From NCBI GenBank assembly GCA_031375105.1, contig JANMHJ010000046.1, positions 1 through 64,000 on the forward strand: 64,000 bases of DNA, given 5' to 3'. The notes below the pieces were generated by a model. It was given only the letters and a program-made list of their open reading frames with translations. It ran no database searches and was not told the origin of the DNA. Origin of the DNA: JANMDU01 sp031375105 (GTDB lineage Bacteria > Pseudomonadota > Gammaproteobacteria > Burkholderiales > Burkholderiaceae_C). Positions 52,700 to 61,311 of this stretch are shown piece after piece. Every line of letters starts with the position of its first letter. Within the stretch, counting starts at the first letter, position 1. The position numbers were made by a program, and so were the translations under genes.

Positions 52700-55588
52700 T
52701 CAAAACGTCCCCGCCACCACTTCCCTCAAAAGCGCAGCATCCAGATATTTCTTCAAAGCCGCATTCACAGAAGCTGAATCGAGCTTTTCATACTTTGCAT
52801 CAAACTCCAAATTCGCATCAAAAGCACGGCCTTCGCGCAGATTGAAGGCAATCGTGTCTATCGCATTCGCGGGCTGGGTGAGCCTGTCTTTGCGGCGAGC
52901 CTGGATGGCAGATTTCGCTAAACCCACTTCGATAAAGCTATAACCCTTGTCGCGCGTTTGCGCTAAGACTTCGCGCACCGCTGTGCGCAGGCGATCTAAG
53001 TTTTGCGGGGCGAAGCTGGCATTGATGTTGATGGCGGCGGCATTGCCATACCAAGGTGCATCGAGCCAAGAAGACACGCCGTAAGAGATGCCTTCTTGCT
53101 CACGGATGCGCTGAAATAGCCCAAGGCGCGACATCATCTCCATGCCTGCTAGCAAAGGCGCGAAATCGGGATGGCGTTGGTCTAAGGGAAAGGCGATGCG
53201 GGCGGTGTAAGTGGCATTGGCTTTCTCTGGCACTTGAAGTTTGCTAAACGCCTCGCCCACGGGCACTGCATGCGCGCCTGACCATGGCGTGTGTGGTTCT
53301 TTGCTGGCCCAATCAGCCCAAAGGCTTTGCAGCTGCGCTTGCACAGGCGCGAGATCAATCGGCCCGGCTAAGACGAATTCACCAAATTGTGCGCCGCCAA
53401 AGCGCTGCCAATAGGCTTTGAGCAGCGCGGCGGTGGCTTCGCGCGTTTGGCGCTCGGTGTCTTCTAGCGGGCGAACTTCTCGTGGATCGCCAGCAGTGTA
53501 TTGCGCTCGATGGTTGCGCTCAAGCAGATTGCCTGCGATGTTGTTGGGATTGGTTTTGATAGGTTGCAGGTTGGCCACCATAGCGCGTTGGTTGCGCTCA
53601 AACACGGCGGTTTCAAAAGCGGGGCGGCGCAGCAGATCGTTCATGAAAGAGATCACAGCAGCGGTGTTTTGCGCAGGAAATTCTAAATTTGCTGAGAGAA
53701 AACCTGCTGAGCTAGAAAAGCGGATGCTCGCATCAAGCTGCTGCAAGCGCGCCTGAATTTGCTGCGCGTCCATCGCTGGCGATGCGGCAGATGCGGCCAT
53801 GCCATCGGGAATGTTGGGCGAGAGCATCGTGGCCAACACGCCCGAGCCGCGCACCGATTCCACTGTGCCCCAGCGCAGGCGCAGTGTGCCATGCACGCGG
53901 TCGTCTTTTGATTGGCGCGTCATGACGGCCAGTTTCAGGCCAGGCTGGCCGTTGACGGTCAAGCGGCCTTGCTGCGTGTGCTTGGCCATGGCTTCGTGTG
54001 TGATGGTGAAGCTGGCAGCATCTTTCTTCACTGGAATGATGGGTAGATTCGCGTTTTGTGAGTCTTTTAGGCCATTAGCCGTTATGGAATCTGCGCGGGG
54101 TGCTATTGAATTGATAGTGGATGCGATCAACTGCTCTACGGCTGTGGTTTCAGGCGCACGGGTTTGCGGAGCGCGGGCCAGCGTGTTGCCAGCGTTGATG
54201 GGCAGAAAGAGGCCGCTGGTGCGGTTGCTGGGCAAGAGATAGGTGGCAGCTACTTTATGAACCTCCTGCAAAGTGATCTGCGCTACCAAATCTCGCTGTA
54301 GCCAAAGTAAGCGCCAGTCTCCGCTGGCCACGGCTTCGCTTAAGCTTTGCGCCAATGCTTCGGCGCTGCGAAACATCGCACGCATGCCCGCTTGGATGCT
54401 GCCGCGCGCCGTCTCCAGCTCTTGCGCCGTGGGGCGATACACCTCCACCACTTTGGCCAAAGCTGCCGCTGAAGAAAGCGCCTTCACTTCGTATTGCGCA
54501 TCCGTGTCATTCGCCGCGCGTTCAGGCAGACCAATGCCTGCCCAGATTTGCGAGGGCTCGCGTGCGGTGCGGTAGTAAGCCCATTCTGTGACCGAAAGCT
54601 GCTGTAGGGTGAGGGCTTTGGCCAGTGGCCCGCCTTCTTGGCCGAGCGTGGTGGCCAGCAGCCAAGCGGCTATGGCCTCGCGTGTGGGGCCAGCGGGGCC
54701 GTGGTAAGCCACGGCGGCGCTGGCCAGGCCGCCTGTGCGGCGCAAGATCACTTGCTTTTCGCCTTCCTGCGGTGGCTCGACGCTCCAAGTGTTGGGCAGG
54801 GGCGTTGCAGGTTTGGCAATGCTTGCGAATTCACGCCAAATGCGGGTTTTGACTTCATCGGGATTGAAATCGCCCGAGACGATGAGGGTGGCATTGTCTG
54901 GCCGGTAATGCAGTTTGTAGAAAGCTTGCAAGCGATCGAAGGGCACGTTTTCAATGTCAGCGCGGGTGCCAATCGTGGGGTGGCCGTAGCCATGCGTGGT
55001 GTAGGCGGCGCTGCGCATGCGGTCGCCCAAAATGCGTCCGGGCTCGTTTTCAGCGCGTTCAAATTCATTGCGCACCACGGTCATTTCGCTCTTCAAATCA
55101 TCGGGCGTGAAACGCGCCTGCGTCATCATCGCAGCGAGCCAGCCCATCATGAAATCTAGGCGCTCGGGCAGCTTGCCGTCGTCAGTGACGAAATGGGCGA
55201 AATAGTTGGTGCGGTCTAGCGAGGTGGTGCCGTTCCAGCGCATGCCCAAGGCTTGCATATCGGTTTTGGCATCTTTGTATTTGGGTGGCGTGCCCGGGCC
55301 GCTGGGCTTGAAGAGCATGTGTTCGAGCAAATGCGCCGAGCCATATTCGCCCAAGCCTTCATGCCGCGAGCCGACGCGATAGGTGATGTTCACGCTCATG
55401 GCCGGGCGCTGCGTGTCGCGCAGCAGCAGCACTTGCAGGCCATTGGGCAGGCTGTATTCGCGCACATCGCCTAGCTCGCGCACGAAGCTCAAGGTGGCGT
55501 TGGCGGGCGTGGCGGCGGTTTGCGCGGTGGCAAAGTGAGCAGTTGCTAGGGTTGCGGTGGCTAAAAGACTCAAGATGATTTTGTTCAT
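52700..55588 (-). CDS. M16-family zinc peptidase (pitrilysin/processing-peptidase type), secreted
   Basis: 962 residues. The signal peptide ends near residue 22 (ATAHFATAQ-T). The inverted zinc motif HxxEH is HLLEH at 86-90, with the downstream acidic ligand in EMTVVRNEFERAEN. A second, inactive M16 repeat occupies about 520-962, with the R/Y pair typical of the C-terminal half (FQRIREQEGISYGVSSW). This clam-shell enzyme degrades short peptides in the periplasm. The linker between halves holds a repeat copy (54067-54120), read as NSIAPRADSITANGLK. Monocistronic, divergent from the tadA fusion. Confidence 0.9.
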   Translation of the reverse strand: MNKIILSLLATATLATAHFATAQTAATPANATLSFVRELGDVREYSLPNGLQVLLLRDTQRPAMSVNITYRVGSRHEGLGEYGSAHLLEHMLFKPSGPGTPPKYKDAKTDMQALGMRWNGTTSLDRTNYFAHFVTDDGKLPERLDFMMGWLAAMMTQARFTPDDLKSEMTVVRNEFERAENEPGRILGDRMRSAAYTTHGYGHPTIGTRADIENVPFDRLQAFYKLHYRPDNATLIVSGDFNPDEVKTRIWREFASIAKPATPLPNTWSVEPPQEGEKQVILRRTGGLASAAVAYHGPAGPTREAIAAWLLATTLGQEGGPLAKALTLQQLSVTEWAYYRTAREPSQIWAGIGLPERAANDTDAQYEVKALSSAAALAKVVEVYRPTAQELETARGSIQAGMRAMFRSAEALAQSLSEAVASGDWRLLWLQRDLVAQITLQEVHKVAATYLLPSNRTSGLFLPINAGNTLARAPQTRAPETTAVEQLIASTINSIAPRADSITANGLKDSQNANLPIIPVKKDAASFTITHEAMAKHTQQGRLTVNGQPGLKLAVMTRQSKDDRVHGTLRLRWGTVESVRGSGVLATMLSPNIPDGMAASAASPAMDAQQIQARLQQLDASIRFSSSAGFLSANLEFPAQNTAAVISFMNDLLRRPAFETAVFERNQRAMVANLQPIKTNPNNIAGNLLERNHRAQYTAGDPREVRPLEDTERQTREATAALLKAYWQRFGGAQFGEFVLAGPIDLAPVQAQLQSLWADWASKEPHTPWSGAHAVPVGEAFSKLQVPEKANATYTARIAFPLDQRHPDFAPLLAGMEMMSRLGLFQRIREQEGISYGVSSWLDAPWYGNAAAININASFAPQNLDRLRTAVREVLAQTRDKGYSFIEVGLAKSAIQARRKDRLTQPANAIDTIAFNLREGRAFDANLEFDAKYEKLDSASVNAALKKYLDAALLREVVAGTF
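54067..54120 (-). repeat. Dispersed palindromic element, copy M (inside the M16 peptidase gene)
   Basis: Minus strand: CTATCAATTCAATAGCACCC, CGCGCAGATTCCATAACGGC, TAATGGCC. Read forward in frame with the peptidase gene, using the same frame as in lolA and tadA. Confidence 0.75.
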
Positions 55589-55614
55589 GGCTTTACTTTA
55601 AACTGCTTTCATTC

Positions 55615-57045
55615 ATGGACACTTCAAACGACGCACAGTTCCTCGAACTCGCCCTAGCCCAAGCTCGCGAAGCTGCTGCTGCGGGCGAGGTGCCGGTGGG
55701 CGCGGTGGTGGTGAAAGATGGTCAGGTGATCGCCACAGGGCGCAACTCACCCATTGGCTCGCACGATCCGACGGCGCATGCTGAGATTAACGCGCTGCGG
55801 GCCGCCGCTGAGAAGCTGGAGAACTATCGCCTGGATGGCTGTGATTTGTATGTCACTTTGGAGCCTTGCGCGATGTGTGCGGGAGCGATCTTGAATTCAC
55901 GCATCCGCCGCGTGGTGTATGCCGCGCCAGAGCCGAAAACGGGGGCTGTAGGCTCGGTGGTGAATCTGTTTGAGACTGCGTTGAACCATCAAACGCAAAT
56001 GCAGAATGCTACTGATTTAGGAGCAAACTATGCAGATCATATAACGGCGAGCGGCCAATTATTACAAGATTTCTTTGCCCAAAAACGCCTCAAGCAGCAG
56101 CAGGCGCATCATGCCAATCACCCGCTGCGCCCAGATGCCCTGCGCACACCCGATTCACGCTTTGACAATCTTCCCGGCTACGATTTCGCGCCAAATTATC
56201 TGAGCGATCTGCCCGCCTTGAACGGCCTGCGCATGCACTATCTGGATGTTGGCGCAAAAGACGCGCAGATCACGTATCTTTGCCTCCATGGCAATCCCGC
56301 CTGGAGCTACCTCTATCGCAAGATGATCCCCATCTTCAAGCAAAGTGGCGCAAGAGTCATCGCGCCCGACATGATTGGCTTTGGCAAAAGCGATAAGCCC
56401 AAGAAAGACGGCTTTCACAGCTTCACTTGGCATCGCCAGTGCCTGCTCGAATTCATCGGGCGCCTAGATTTAAAAAACATCGTCTTGGTCGTGCAAGACT
56501 GGGGCGGTATCCTCGGCCTCACCCTGCCCATGAATGCCCCGCAGCGCTACCAAGCCTTGGTGGTGATGAACACCACGCTGGCCTGTGGCGACGCGCCACT
56601 CACAGAAGGCTTCAAAGCCTGGCGCGAGATGTGCGCCAAAAAACCCGATTTCGACATCGCCAAACTCTTCTCACGCGGCAACCCGCAGATGAGCCAAGCC
56701 GAATGCGCAGCCTGCATAGCGCCTTTCCCAGACGCAGGCCACCGCGCTGCTACTCGAGCGTTTCCGCCAATGGTGCCCGAATTTGAGACGAGCGACGGCG
56801 CAGAAATCAGCCGCAAAGCGCGAGAGTTTTGGCTAAAAGATTGGCAAGGAAAATCCCTCATGGCCATCGGCCTGCAAGACCCCGTCTTAGGCGAAGCCAC
56901 CATGCGCGCCCTCCAAGTCAACATTGCAAACTGCCCCGAGCCCATGCTCATCGTGCAAGGCGGGCATTTCGTGCAAGAGCATGGTGAGGCAATTGCGCAT
57001 GAAGCGGTGAAGCGCTTCAGTTCAGCATTCAATGGTACGAGCTAA
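55615..57045 (+). CDS. tadA: Fusion of tRNA adenosine deaminase TadA with a haloalkane dehalogenase-type hydrolase
   Basis: 476 residues. Residues 1-160 are TadA, which makes the wobble inosine of tRNA-Arg(ACG): zinc ligands His55, Cys85 and Cys88 with catalytic Glu57 (HAE, PCAMC). Residues 175-476 are an alpha/beta hydrolase close to haloalkane dehalogenase subfamily I: HGNPAWSYLYRKMIP, nucleophile Asp295 in VVQDWGG (Trp296 is a halide ligand in the family), acid Asp422 and His451 in GGHFVQEHGE. Both active sites look intact. The only frame covers both, with no internal stop. A repeat copy lies in the last TadA helix region (residues 132-148). Confidence 0.9.
   Translation: MDTSNDAQFLELALAQAREAAAAGEVPVGAVVVKDGQVIATGRNSPIGSHDPTAHAEINALRAAAEKLENYRLDGCDLYVTLEPCAMCAGAILNSRIRRVVYAAPEPKTGAVGSVVNLFETALNHQTQMQNATDLGANYADHITASGQLLQDFFAQKRLKQQQAHHANHPLRPDALRTPDSRFDNLPGYDFAPNYLSDLPALNGLRMHYLDVGAKDAQITYLCLHGNPAWSYLYRKMIPIFKQSGARVIAPDMIGFGKSDKPKKDGFHSFTWHRQCLLEFIGRLDLKNIVLVVQDWGGILGLTLPMNAPQRYQALVVMNTTLACGDAPLTEGFKAWREMCAKKPDFDIAKLFSRGNPQMSQAECAACIAPFPDAGHRAATRAFPPMVPEFETSDGAEISRKAREFWLKDWQGKSLMAIGLQDPVLGEATMRALQVNIANCPEPMLIVQGGHFVQEHGEAIAHEAVKRFSSAFNGTS
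56008..56060 (+). repeat. Dispersed palindromic element, copy N (inside the tadA part of the fusion gene)
   Basis: GCTACTGATTTAGGAGCAAA, CTATGCAGATCATATAACGG, CGAGCGGCCAATTA. The inverted repeat is degenerate. Encodes ATDLGANYADHITASGQ in place of the usual TadA stretch before the final helix. Confidence 0.65.
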
Positions 57046-57092
57046 GCCAAAACTTCAAGCGTCGCCAGCGAGGAAGAAACGCACCTCATTCA

Positions 57093-57494
57093 TCAAGCGC
57101 CTTTAGGCCGCCGCGCCACCATATCAATCTCAATCAGTGCGCCTTTAGCCAACCCACTCACGCCCACACAGGTGCGCGCAGGCCGCTGATTCGGCGCAAA
57201 GTAGGTGGCGTAAACCGAGTTCATCGCATCGTAGTCCCGGTCAAAGTGCAGCAAATACACACGCACTTGCACCACCTGCGCAAGACCGAGCCTCACCCCG
57301 CTGAGCACCGTTTGCAGGTTGTGCATCACCTGATGCGTTTGAGCCTCAATGCCCTGCGGATAAGGCTCATGGATCGAGGTGCCGCTAAACGGCATTTGCC
57401 CCGTCAGATAAACCCAGCCGTCAGCCTCAACAGCGTGGCTAAAGGGTGCAACAGGATCGGGTGCGCCGGAGATGATGTGGTGTTGTAGAGGCAT
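57093..57494 (-). CDS. RidA (YjgF/YER057c) family protein
   Basis: 133 residues, the single-domain length. RidA proteins hydrolyse reactive enamine/imine intermediates released by PLP enzymes. Typical stretches: APFSHAVEADGWVYLTGQMP, LAQVVQVRVYLLHFDRDYDAMNSVYATYF and RPARTCVGVSGLAKGALIEIDMVA, which supplies the conserved substrate-binding Arg. Trimeric and cytoplasmic in the family. Convergent with the tadA fusion. Confidence 0.93.
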   Translation of the reverse strand: MPLQHHIISGAPDPVAPFSHAVEADGWVYLTGQMPFSGTSIHEPYPQGIEAQTHQVMHNLQTVLSGVRLGLAQVVQVRVYLLHFDRDYDAMNSVYATYFAPNQRPARTCVGVSGLAKGALIEIDMVARRPKGA

Positions 57495-57596
57495 GGTGTT
57501 TTCAAATATTTCAACAGTGCGGAACAGTTTTCGCTGCTGATGGATTGCTAAGTGATCGTTGATGTGTGCAGAAAGAAGCTGATGTGAGTCGAATGC

Positions 57597-58112
57597 TTAT
57601 GCAGGTGGAAACCGCAATTGCGAAAATTGCCTACCCGCTTGCACCGCTTGGCGCTCGATAGCGATAGCGCTTTCAATCCAGCCCTTCTGCTCTAGGAAGA
57701 TTAAAAACGCCCGGGTGCTGATTTTTTGGCAACCTGGTGGCACAAAGAAAGTGTTGCGTGCAATGGCATGGTCTTCAAACAGCAACACCGCGCTTTGCGG
57801 CGGCTCTTGCAAGGCAAACTGGCTCATGGTTTCTTGAATCGCTTGCTCGCCCAAATGCGTTTTGCGGTTTTGGCTTTTCAGGTGAGCGGCTAAGGTTTTT
57901 GTGGCGATGAGTTCCACGGAAGGTTGCGCTGCCCATTGGGCAAGTTTTTGGCTTGTCGGCGTTTGGCTGCGCGTTACCTCATGCAAAACCATATCCACCA
58001 CGCCAACTTTCCACCCCGGTTTGAACAACACATCAAGCGCATCCGCGTAGGCCAGAGTGATGAGCGGGCCTGCATCGGGCAGCAGGGCAATGTCTTGTGC
58101 AGACGATGGCAT
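57597..58112 (-). CDS. PIN-domain-like toxin of a toxin-antitoxin pair
   Basis: 171 residues. The acidic residues of a PIN nuclease are in place: Asp13 in LPDAGPLITLAYADALDVLF, Glu45 in VVDMVLHEVTR, Glu89 in HLGEQAIQE, and Glu113/Asp114 in LLFEDHAIARN. PIN toxins cut tRNA or rRNA. It is encoded 39 bp downstream of a small antitoxin-like gene on the same strand, the VapBC order. Slightly longer than typical VapC (about 130-140). Confidence 0.75.
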   Translation of the reverse strand: MPSSAQDIALLPDAGPLITLAYADALDVLFKPGWKVGVVDMVLHEVTRSQTPTSQKLAQWAAQPSVELIATKTLAAHLKSQNRKTHLGEQAIQETMSQFALQEPPQSAVLLFEDHAIARNTFFVPPGCQKISTRAFLIFLEQKGWIESAIAIERQAVQAGRQFSQLRFPPA

Positions 58113-58151
58113 AGGGCAGTGAAGTTGACAGTGAAGTTTGAGCCAAGCTGG

Positions 58152-58508
58152 TTAAACAGTGGGCAGCGCGTGCAGCGCCTGCACCATTTCATCCGTCGCC
58201 GCATCGGCCAAGCGCGGCATAGGCAAATGCGCCTGCGCCATCAGCAAAAACAAGTCTTCGAAACTGTCAATGCCCAGCTTGTTCATCGTGGTTTGCGCAT
58301 CACGTCGCCCCAGCGAAAACGCCAGCAAATTCGGATAATTCTGATTTCCCGAAGCCTGCGCCGCATCAAAAGTCTCCACCAAATAACGCAGCTCCGCATT
58401 AAACAGCGCATTAATCGATGTGTCGTTCTGCGCCGCAATCACCTTGGCACGGCGCAGCAAAGCGCGGTCTACTGCGCCTGTGAAATTGACGGTAGTGGGT
58501 GCTGCCAT
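58152..58508 (-). CDS. Antitoxin-like protein upstream of the PIN toxin
   Basis: 118 residues with a good AAGGAA ribosome site. The N-terminus TVNFTGAVDRALLRRAKVIAAQNDTSINALFNAELRYLVE (about 6-45) reads as a ribbon-helix-helix DNA-binding domain. The C-terminal part would wrap the toxin. Upstream at 58558-58590 are the palindrome ACAC-TTAATT-GTGT and a direct repeat TTGTGTG, candidate operator sites for autoregulation. Confidence 0.7.
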   Translation of the reverse strand: MAAPTTVNFTGAVDRALLRRAKVIAAQNDTSINALFNAELRYLVETFDAAQASGNQNYPNLLAFSLGRRDAQTTMNKLGIDSFEDLFLLMAQAHLPMPRLADAATDEMVQALHALPTV

Positions 58509-58836
58509 GGTGATTCCTTTGAAGTAATCTGCGTGGTTAATTGCCTAGGTTAATTTTACACTTAATTGTGTGCAATACATAGTTGTGTGTATTTATCGTG
58601 CAGATACAACGCTTAGTGGTTGCCACCGCACAGACGCATTGGAAGACGAGTTTTCAGAGGGTAATTGGTCTGTAGCCCAATAAAACATAGCGTAAGCAGC
58701 TGCTAAATATGTAGCGAAAGTAGTGCTTTTTGGAAATGGCAGACCTGACCCTGATGCCCTGCAAGAGCATGGCGAGGAGATAGCCCGCCGAGCCACAGTG
58801 GTGTTTGTTTAGCCAGTCTTGCGCCATCATTGACGC
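58509..58836. other. Intergenic region with the toxin-antitoxin promoter
   Basis: 328 bp. The left part holds the antitoxin ribosome site and the ACAC/GTGT palindrome. The right part (58710-58811) has an open tail reading VAKVVLFGNGRPDPDALQEHGEEIARR on the plus strand, which could be the end of a lost gene but has no start. Nothing else is recognisable. Confidence 0.4.
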
Positions 58837-60237
58837 ATGAAAAGCAACACAGATCATCTGATTGGCCGAGGTTCACTTGCGCAACGCTACGAGCTTGGCC
58901 GCCTAGCGCGGCAAAACTGCCCGCGCGCTGCTTTGGCGCTGCACGAAAGCGGTGGGCGCGATCCGCTGGCTTTGCTCGCCGCTTCCAACGAAGGGCGGAT
59001 CGCCGAATTGCTGCCCATTCGCTATGGCCGCATGCTCGAGAGCCCTTTTGCGTTTTATCGCGGCGCTGCCATGCTGATGGCGCACGATCTGGCGCAAACG
59101 CCCCGCTGCGCCGTGCAGGTGCAGCTTTGCGGCGATGCGCATTTGTCTAATTTTGGTTTGTTTGCCAGCCCAGAGCGCAGGCTGCTGTTTGGCCTGAATG
59201 ATTTTGATGAAACCGTGCCCGGCCCATTTGACTGGGATGTGCGGCGTTTGGCGGCCAGCTTTGTGATCGCCAGTCGTGAACGCGGCTTTAAAAAGTCTGC
59301 GATTGAAAGCATTGTGCAAATCCTGCTCGACACTTACCACCAGCGCATGCTGGAATTTGCCGAGATGGATACGCTGGATGTCTGGTATCACCAAATGACT
59401 TCCGAGACCTTGCTTGAAATTGGCGGCGCGAGCAAAGTGGAAAAAGCGGCGATTGAAAAGGCTCGCGCTAAAGGCAGCAAGCAGCTGGTGAGTGATGCTG
59501 TGGAATGGGTGGATGGCCCGGCAGGCAAGGAGATGCGCATCAAAGACACGCCACCTTGGGTGTATCACGAGGCGCATGCTACTGCGCGGGAGATCGGTAA
59601 ATTCGAGCAAGGGATTCAAGATTTTTTCATTCAATACCGCAGCAGCTTGAGCGCGGATCGGCAGGTGTTGTTTGATCGCTATGAGTTGATGGATGTGGCC
59701 GTCAAGGTACCGGGCATTGGCTCGGTGGGCACGCGCTGCTTCGTGGCGCTGTTTGCAGCAGACGGGCATCACCCGCTGTTTTTGCAATTCAAGCAAGCGC
59801 GCGATTCGGTGTTGACCGCGCCACTGGGTCTCAAAAAGCATGCGCACAATGGTCAAAGAATCGTTGATGGCCAGCGCCTCTCCCAAGCCACCAGCGATGT
59901 ATTCCTCGGCTGGGCCAGCAACAAAGCCCAAGGCGCCGAGTTTTATGTGCGTCAGTTGCGCGATATGAAAGGCACGCTTGACGTGACCCTCTTCAGCGCC
60001 TCCGAGATGGCCGACTACGCACAGGCCTGTGGATACGCGCTCGCCCGCTCGCAAGCCAAGGCCGGCGATCCGGCCTTGATCGCCGGCTACATTGGCAAAG
60101 GCGACACTTTTGATGCAGCCATCAGCCGCCACGCATTCGCCTATGCCGATCAAAACGAGGCGGACTATGCGGCTTTTAAGAAGGCGGTGAAAAGTGGCGC
60201 GGTGGAGGCTGCGATGCAGGCGGCTGGCGAGGATTGA
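58837..60237 (+). CDS. DUF2252 family protein
   Basis: 466 residues. Strong family signature: ESPFAFYRGAAMLMAHDLAQTP (about 68-90), VQVQLCGDAHLSNFGLFASPERRLLFGLNDFDETVPGPFDWDVRRLAASF (about 96-145). The GDAHLSNFG and DFDE motifs resemble the catalytic and metal-binding loops of aminoglycoside phosphotransferase/protein-kinase-like folds, so a kinase-like activity is possible, but no member is well characterised to my knowledge. The ATG at 58837 lacks a clear ribosome site. Stand-alone. Confidence 0.88.
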   Translation: MKSNTDHLIGRGSLAQRYELGRLARQNCPRAALALHESGGRDPLALLAASNEGRIAELLPIRYGRMLESPFAFYRGAAMLMAHDLAQTPRCAVQVQLCGDAHLSNFGLFASPERRLLFGLNDFDETVPGPFDWDVRRLAASFVIASRERGFKKSAIESIVQILLDTYHQRMLEFAEMDTLDVWYHQMTSETLLEIGGASKVEKAAIEKARAKGSKQLVSDAVEWVDGPAGKEMRIKDTPPWVYHEAHATAREIGKFEQGIQDFFIQYRSSLSADRQVLFDRYELMDVAVKVPGIGSVGTRCFVALFAADGHHPLFLQFKQARDSVLTAPLGLKKHAHNGQRIVDGQRLSQATSDVFLGWASNKAQGAEFYVRQLRDMKGTLDVTLFSASEMADYAQACGYALARSQAKAGDPALIAGYIGKGDTFDAAISRHAFAYADQNEADYAAFKKAVKSGAVEAAMQAAGED

Positions 60238-60240
60238 AAC

Positions 60241-60660
60241 TCAGCCAGCAGCAGCCGTCTGCCCGCTGTTGATACGCGCTCGCATCGCAACTTGAGCTTT
60301 TGATGTGTTGACTGCCCTCACCGGCGAAACAGCTTCGCGCCTAAGCCATCTAGCAAGCGGCCATACACGCCATTGAGCCGCGTGATCTCTTGCGCGATTG
60401 GCCTTTAGCGCGCGCCAATCCAAAGCCGGATGCGCATCCACCTGCCAGCCGTAGCCCTTGGCCTGCTCAAAAGCCTCCGCATAGTGCGCCGCATAGCGAT
60501 ACAGTTTCTTCGGGATACAGCCCACATTCACACAAGTGCCACCCAACGCACCACTCTCGGCCACCGCAACCCGCGCCCCCGTAGCCGCAGCCATCCGCGC
60601 AGCGCGCACGCCGCCGCTGCCGGCGCCGATCACGAAAAGCTCAAAGTCAAAGGTGTTCAT
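60241..60660 (-). pseudogene. Truncated and frameshifted glutathione reductase (gor) remnant
   Basis: From 60660 the minus strand reads MNTFDFELFVIGAGSGGVRAARMAAATGARVAVAE and GGTCVNVGCIPKKLYRYAAHYAEAFE, the FAD-binding start and the redox-active CVNVGC of glutathione reductase, to about residue 93. One extra base near 60391 shifts the frame: the gor-like reading continues as EITRLNGVYGRLLDGLGAKLF in the next frame and stops at 60318. The remaining 330 or so residues are absent. The original frame runs on as nonsense to 60241. A dead fragment, perhaps left by a deletion whose other end lies beyond this point. Confidence 0.8.
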
Positions 60661-61311
60661 CGTGTTTTGCCGTTTGGGGTGTGACTTTATTTTGTTTCTA
60701 ACATGCAGTCGGCTTTTTGGCGCGACTACTTACTCGCGTTTAAGGAGCGCACCAAATAAACGGCGCAACCTGCTAACGAACCGCCATGATGGTAACGCTG
60801 GTGAGTTTTGCTTCATAGTATTCAAGATATCGGATCTATTTCAGATCGTGCATGCCGCACTGGCTACGCCGGGTCAGCCGCGTACAGCTTACCCTTTTGG
60901 GGTGACGCCGACGTTCTGCAATCGAGTAAAAGCTAAGTTAGCAGCTACAAAAGCCGGCAGAAAGATATTTCTCCAAACGCCATCCTTGGTTTGCCGGGCC
61001 AGGATTGTGTATCGTTGTTTTCGGATGCAAATCAGGCTGCGGGGTAAAAGCACAACGTAGGAGCAGCTATTAAAAGCTTAGCAAATCTGCAGCTCACCTG
61101 CCGTCTGCCGCTGACATCCCAATCAATTACCCTCTTTTTAATGCTTCTGCCTGTACGAGTTGCCTCTAGTCACTTGTTAGTATGAAACATCTTGTGATTT
61201 CCGGCAGCTCGGTTACCATGACATCCTAGACCTTGCTTTTAAGTTTCGAAGACGTTTGCGAGGTGAAGTAACTTAACCCATGCTTGCGCATAGGTTTAAA
61301 AGGATGTGGGA
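60661..61311. other. Region without a recognisable gene before the large right-edge gene
   Basis: 651 bp. The open frames here give no family pattern. Two small inverted repeats are visible: GCTAA-G-TTAGC near 60931, and an imperfect TTAACC..ATGC / GCAT..GGTTTAA pair at 61273-61299, just upstream of the ribosome site of the next gene. No tRNA, integrase or clear attachment repeat is seen. It marks the change from chromosomal-type genes to the unusual gene on the right. Confidence 0.5.

Noticed and set aside
58710..58811. Open tail VAKVVLFGNGRPDPDALQEHGEEIARR on the plus strand
   Set aside because: No start codon or upstream homology; may be the end of a lost gene but cannot be called.
60740..60960. 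GCTAAC/GTTAG words suggesting an integron attC site
   Set aside because: No paired core sites with the right spacing or foldable attC stem, and no integrase in view.
60536..61060. 174-codon plus-strand frame over the gor remnant and the gap
   Set aside because: Half of it is antisense to gor; composition is Arg/Ser/Pro-rich without any family pattern and no ribosome site.
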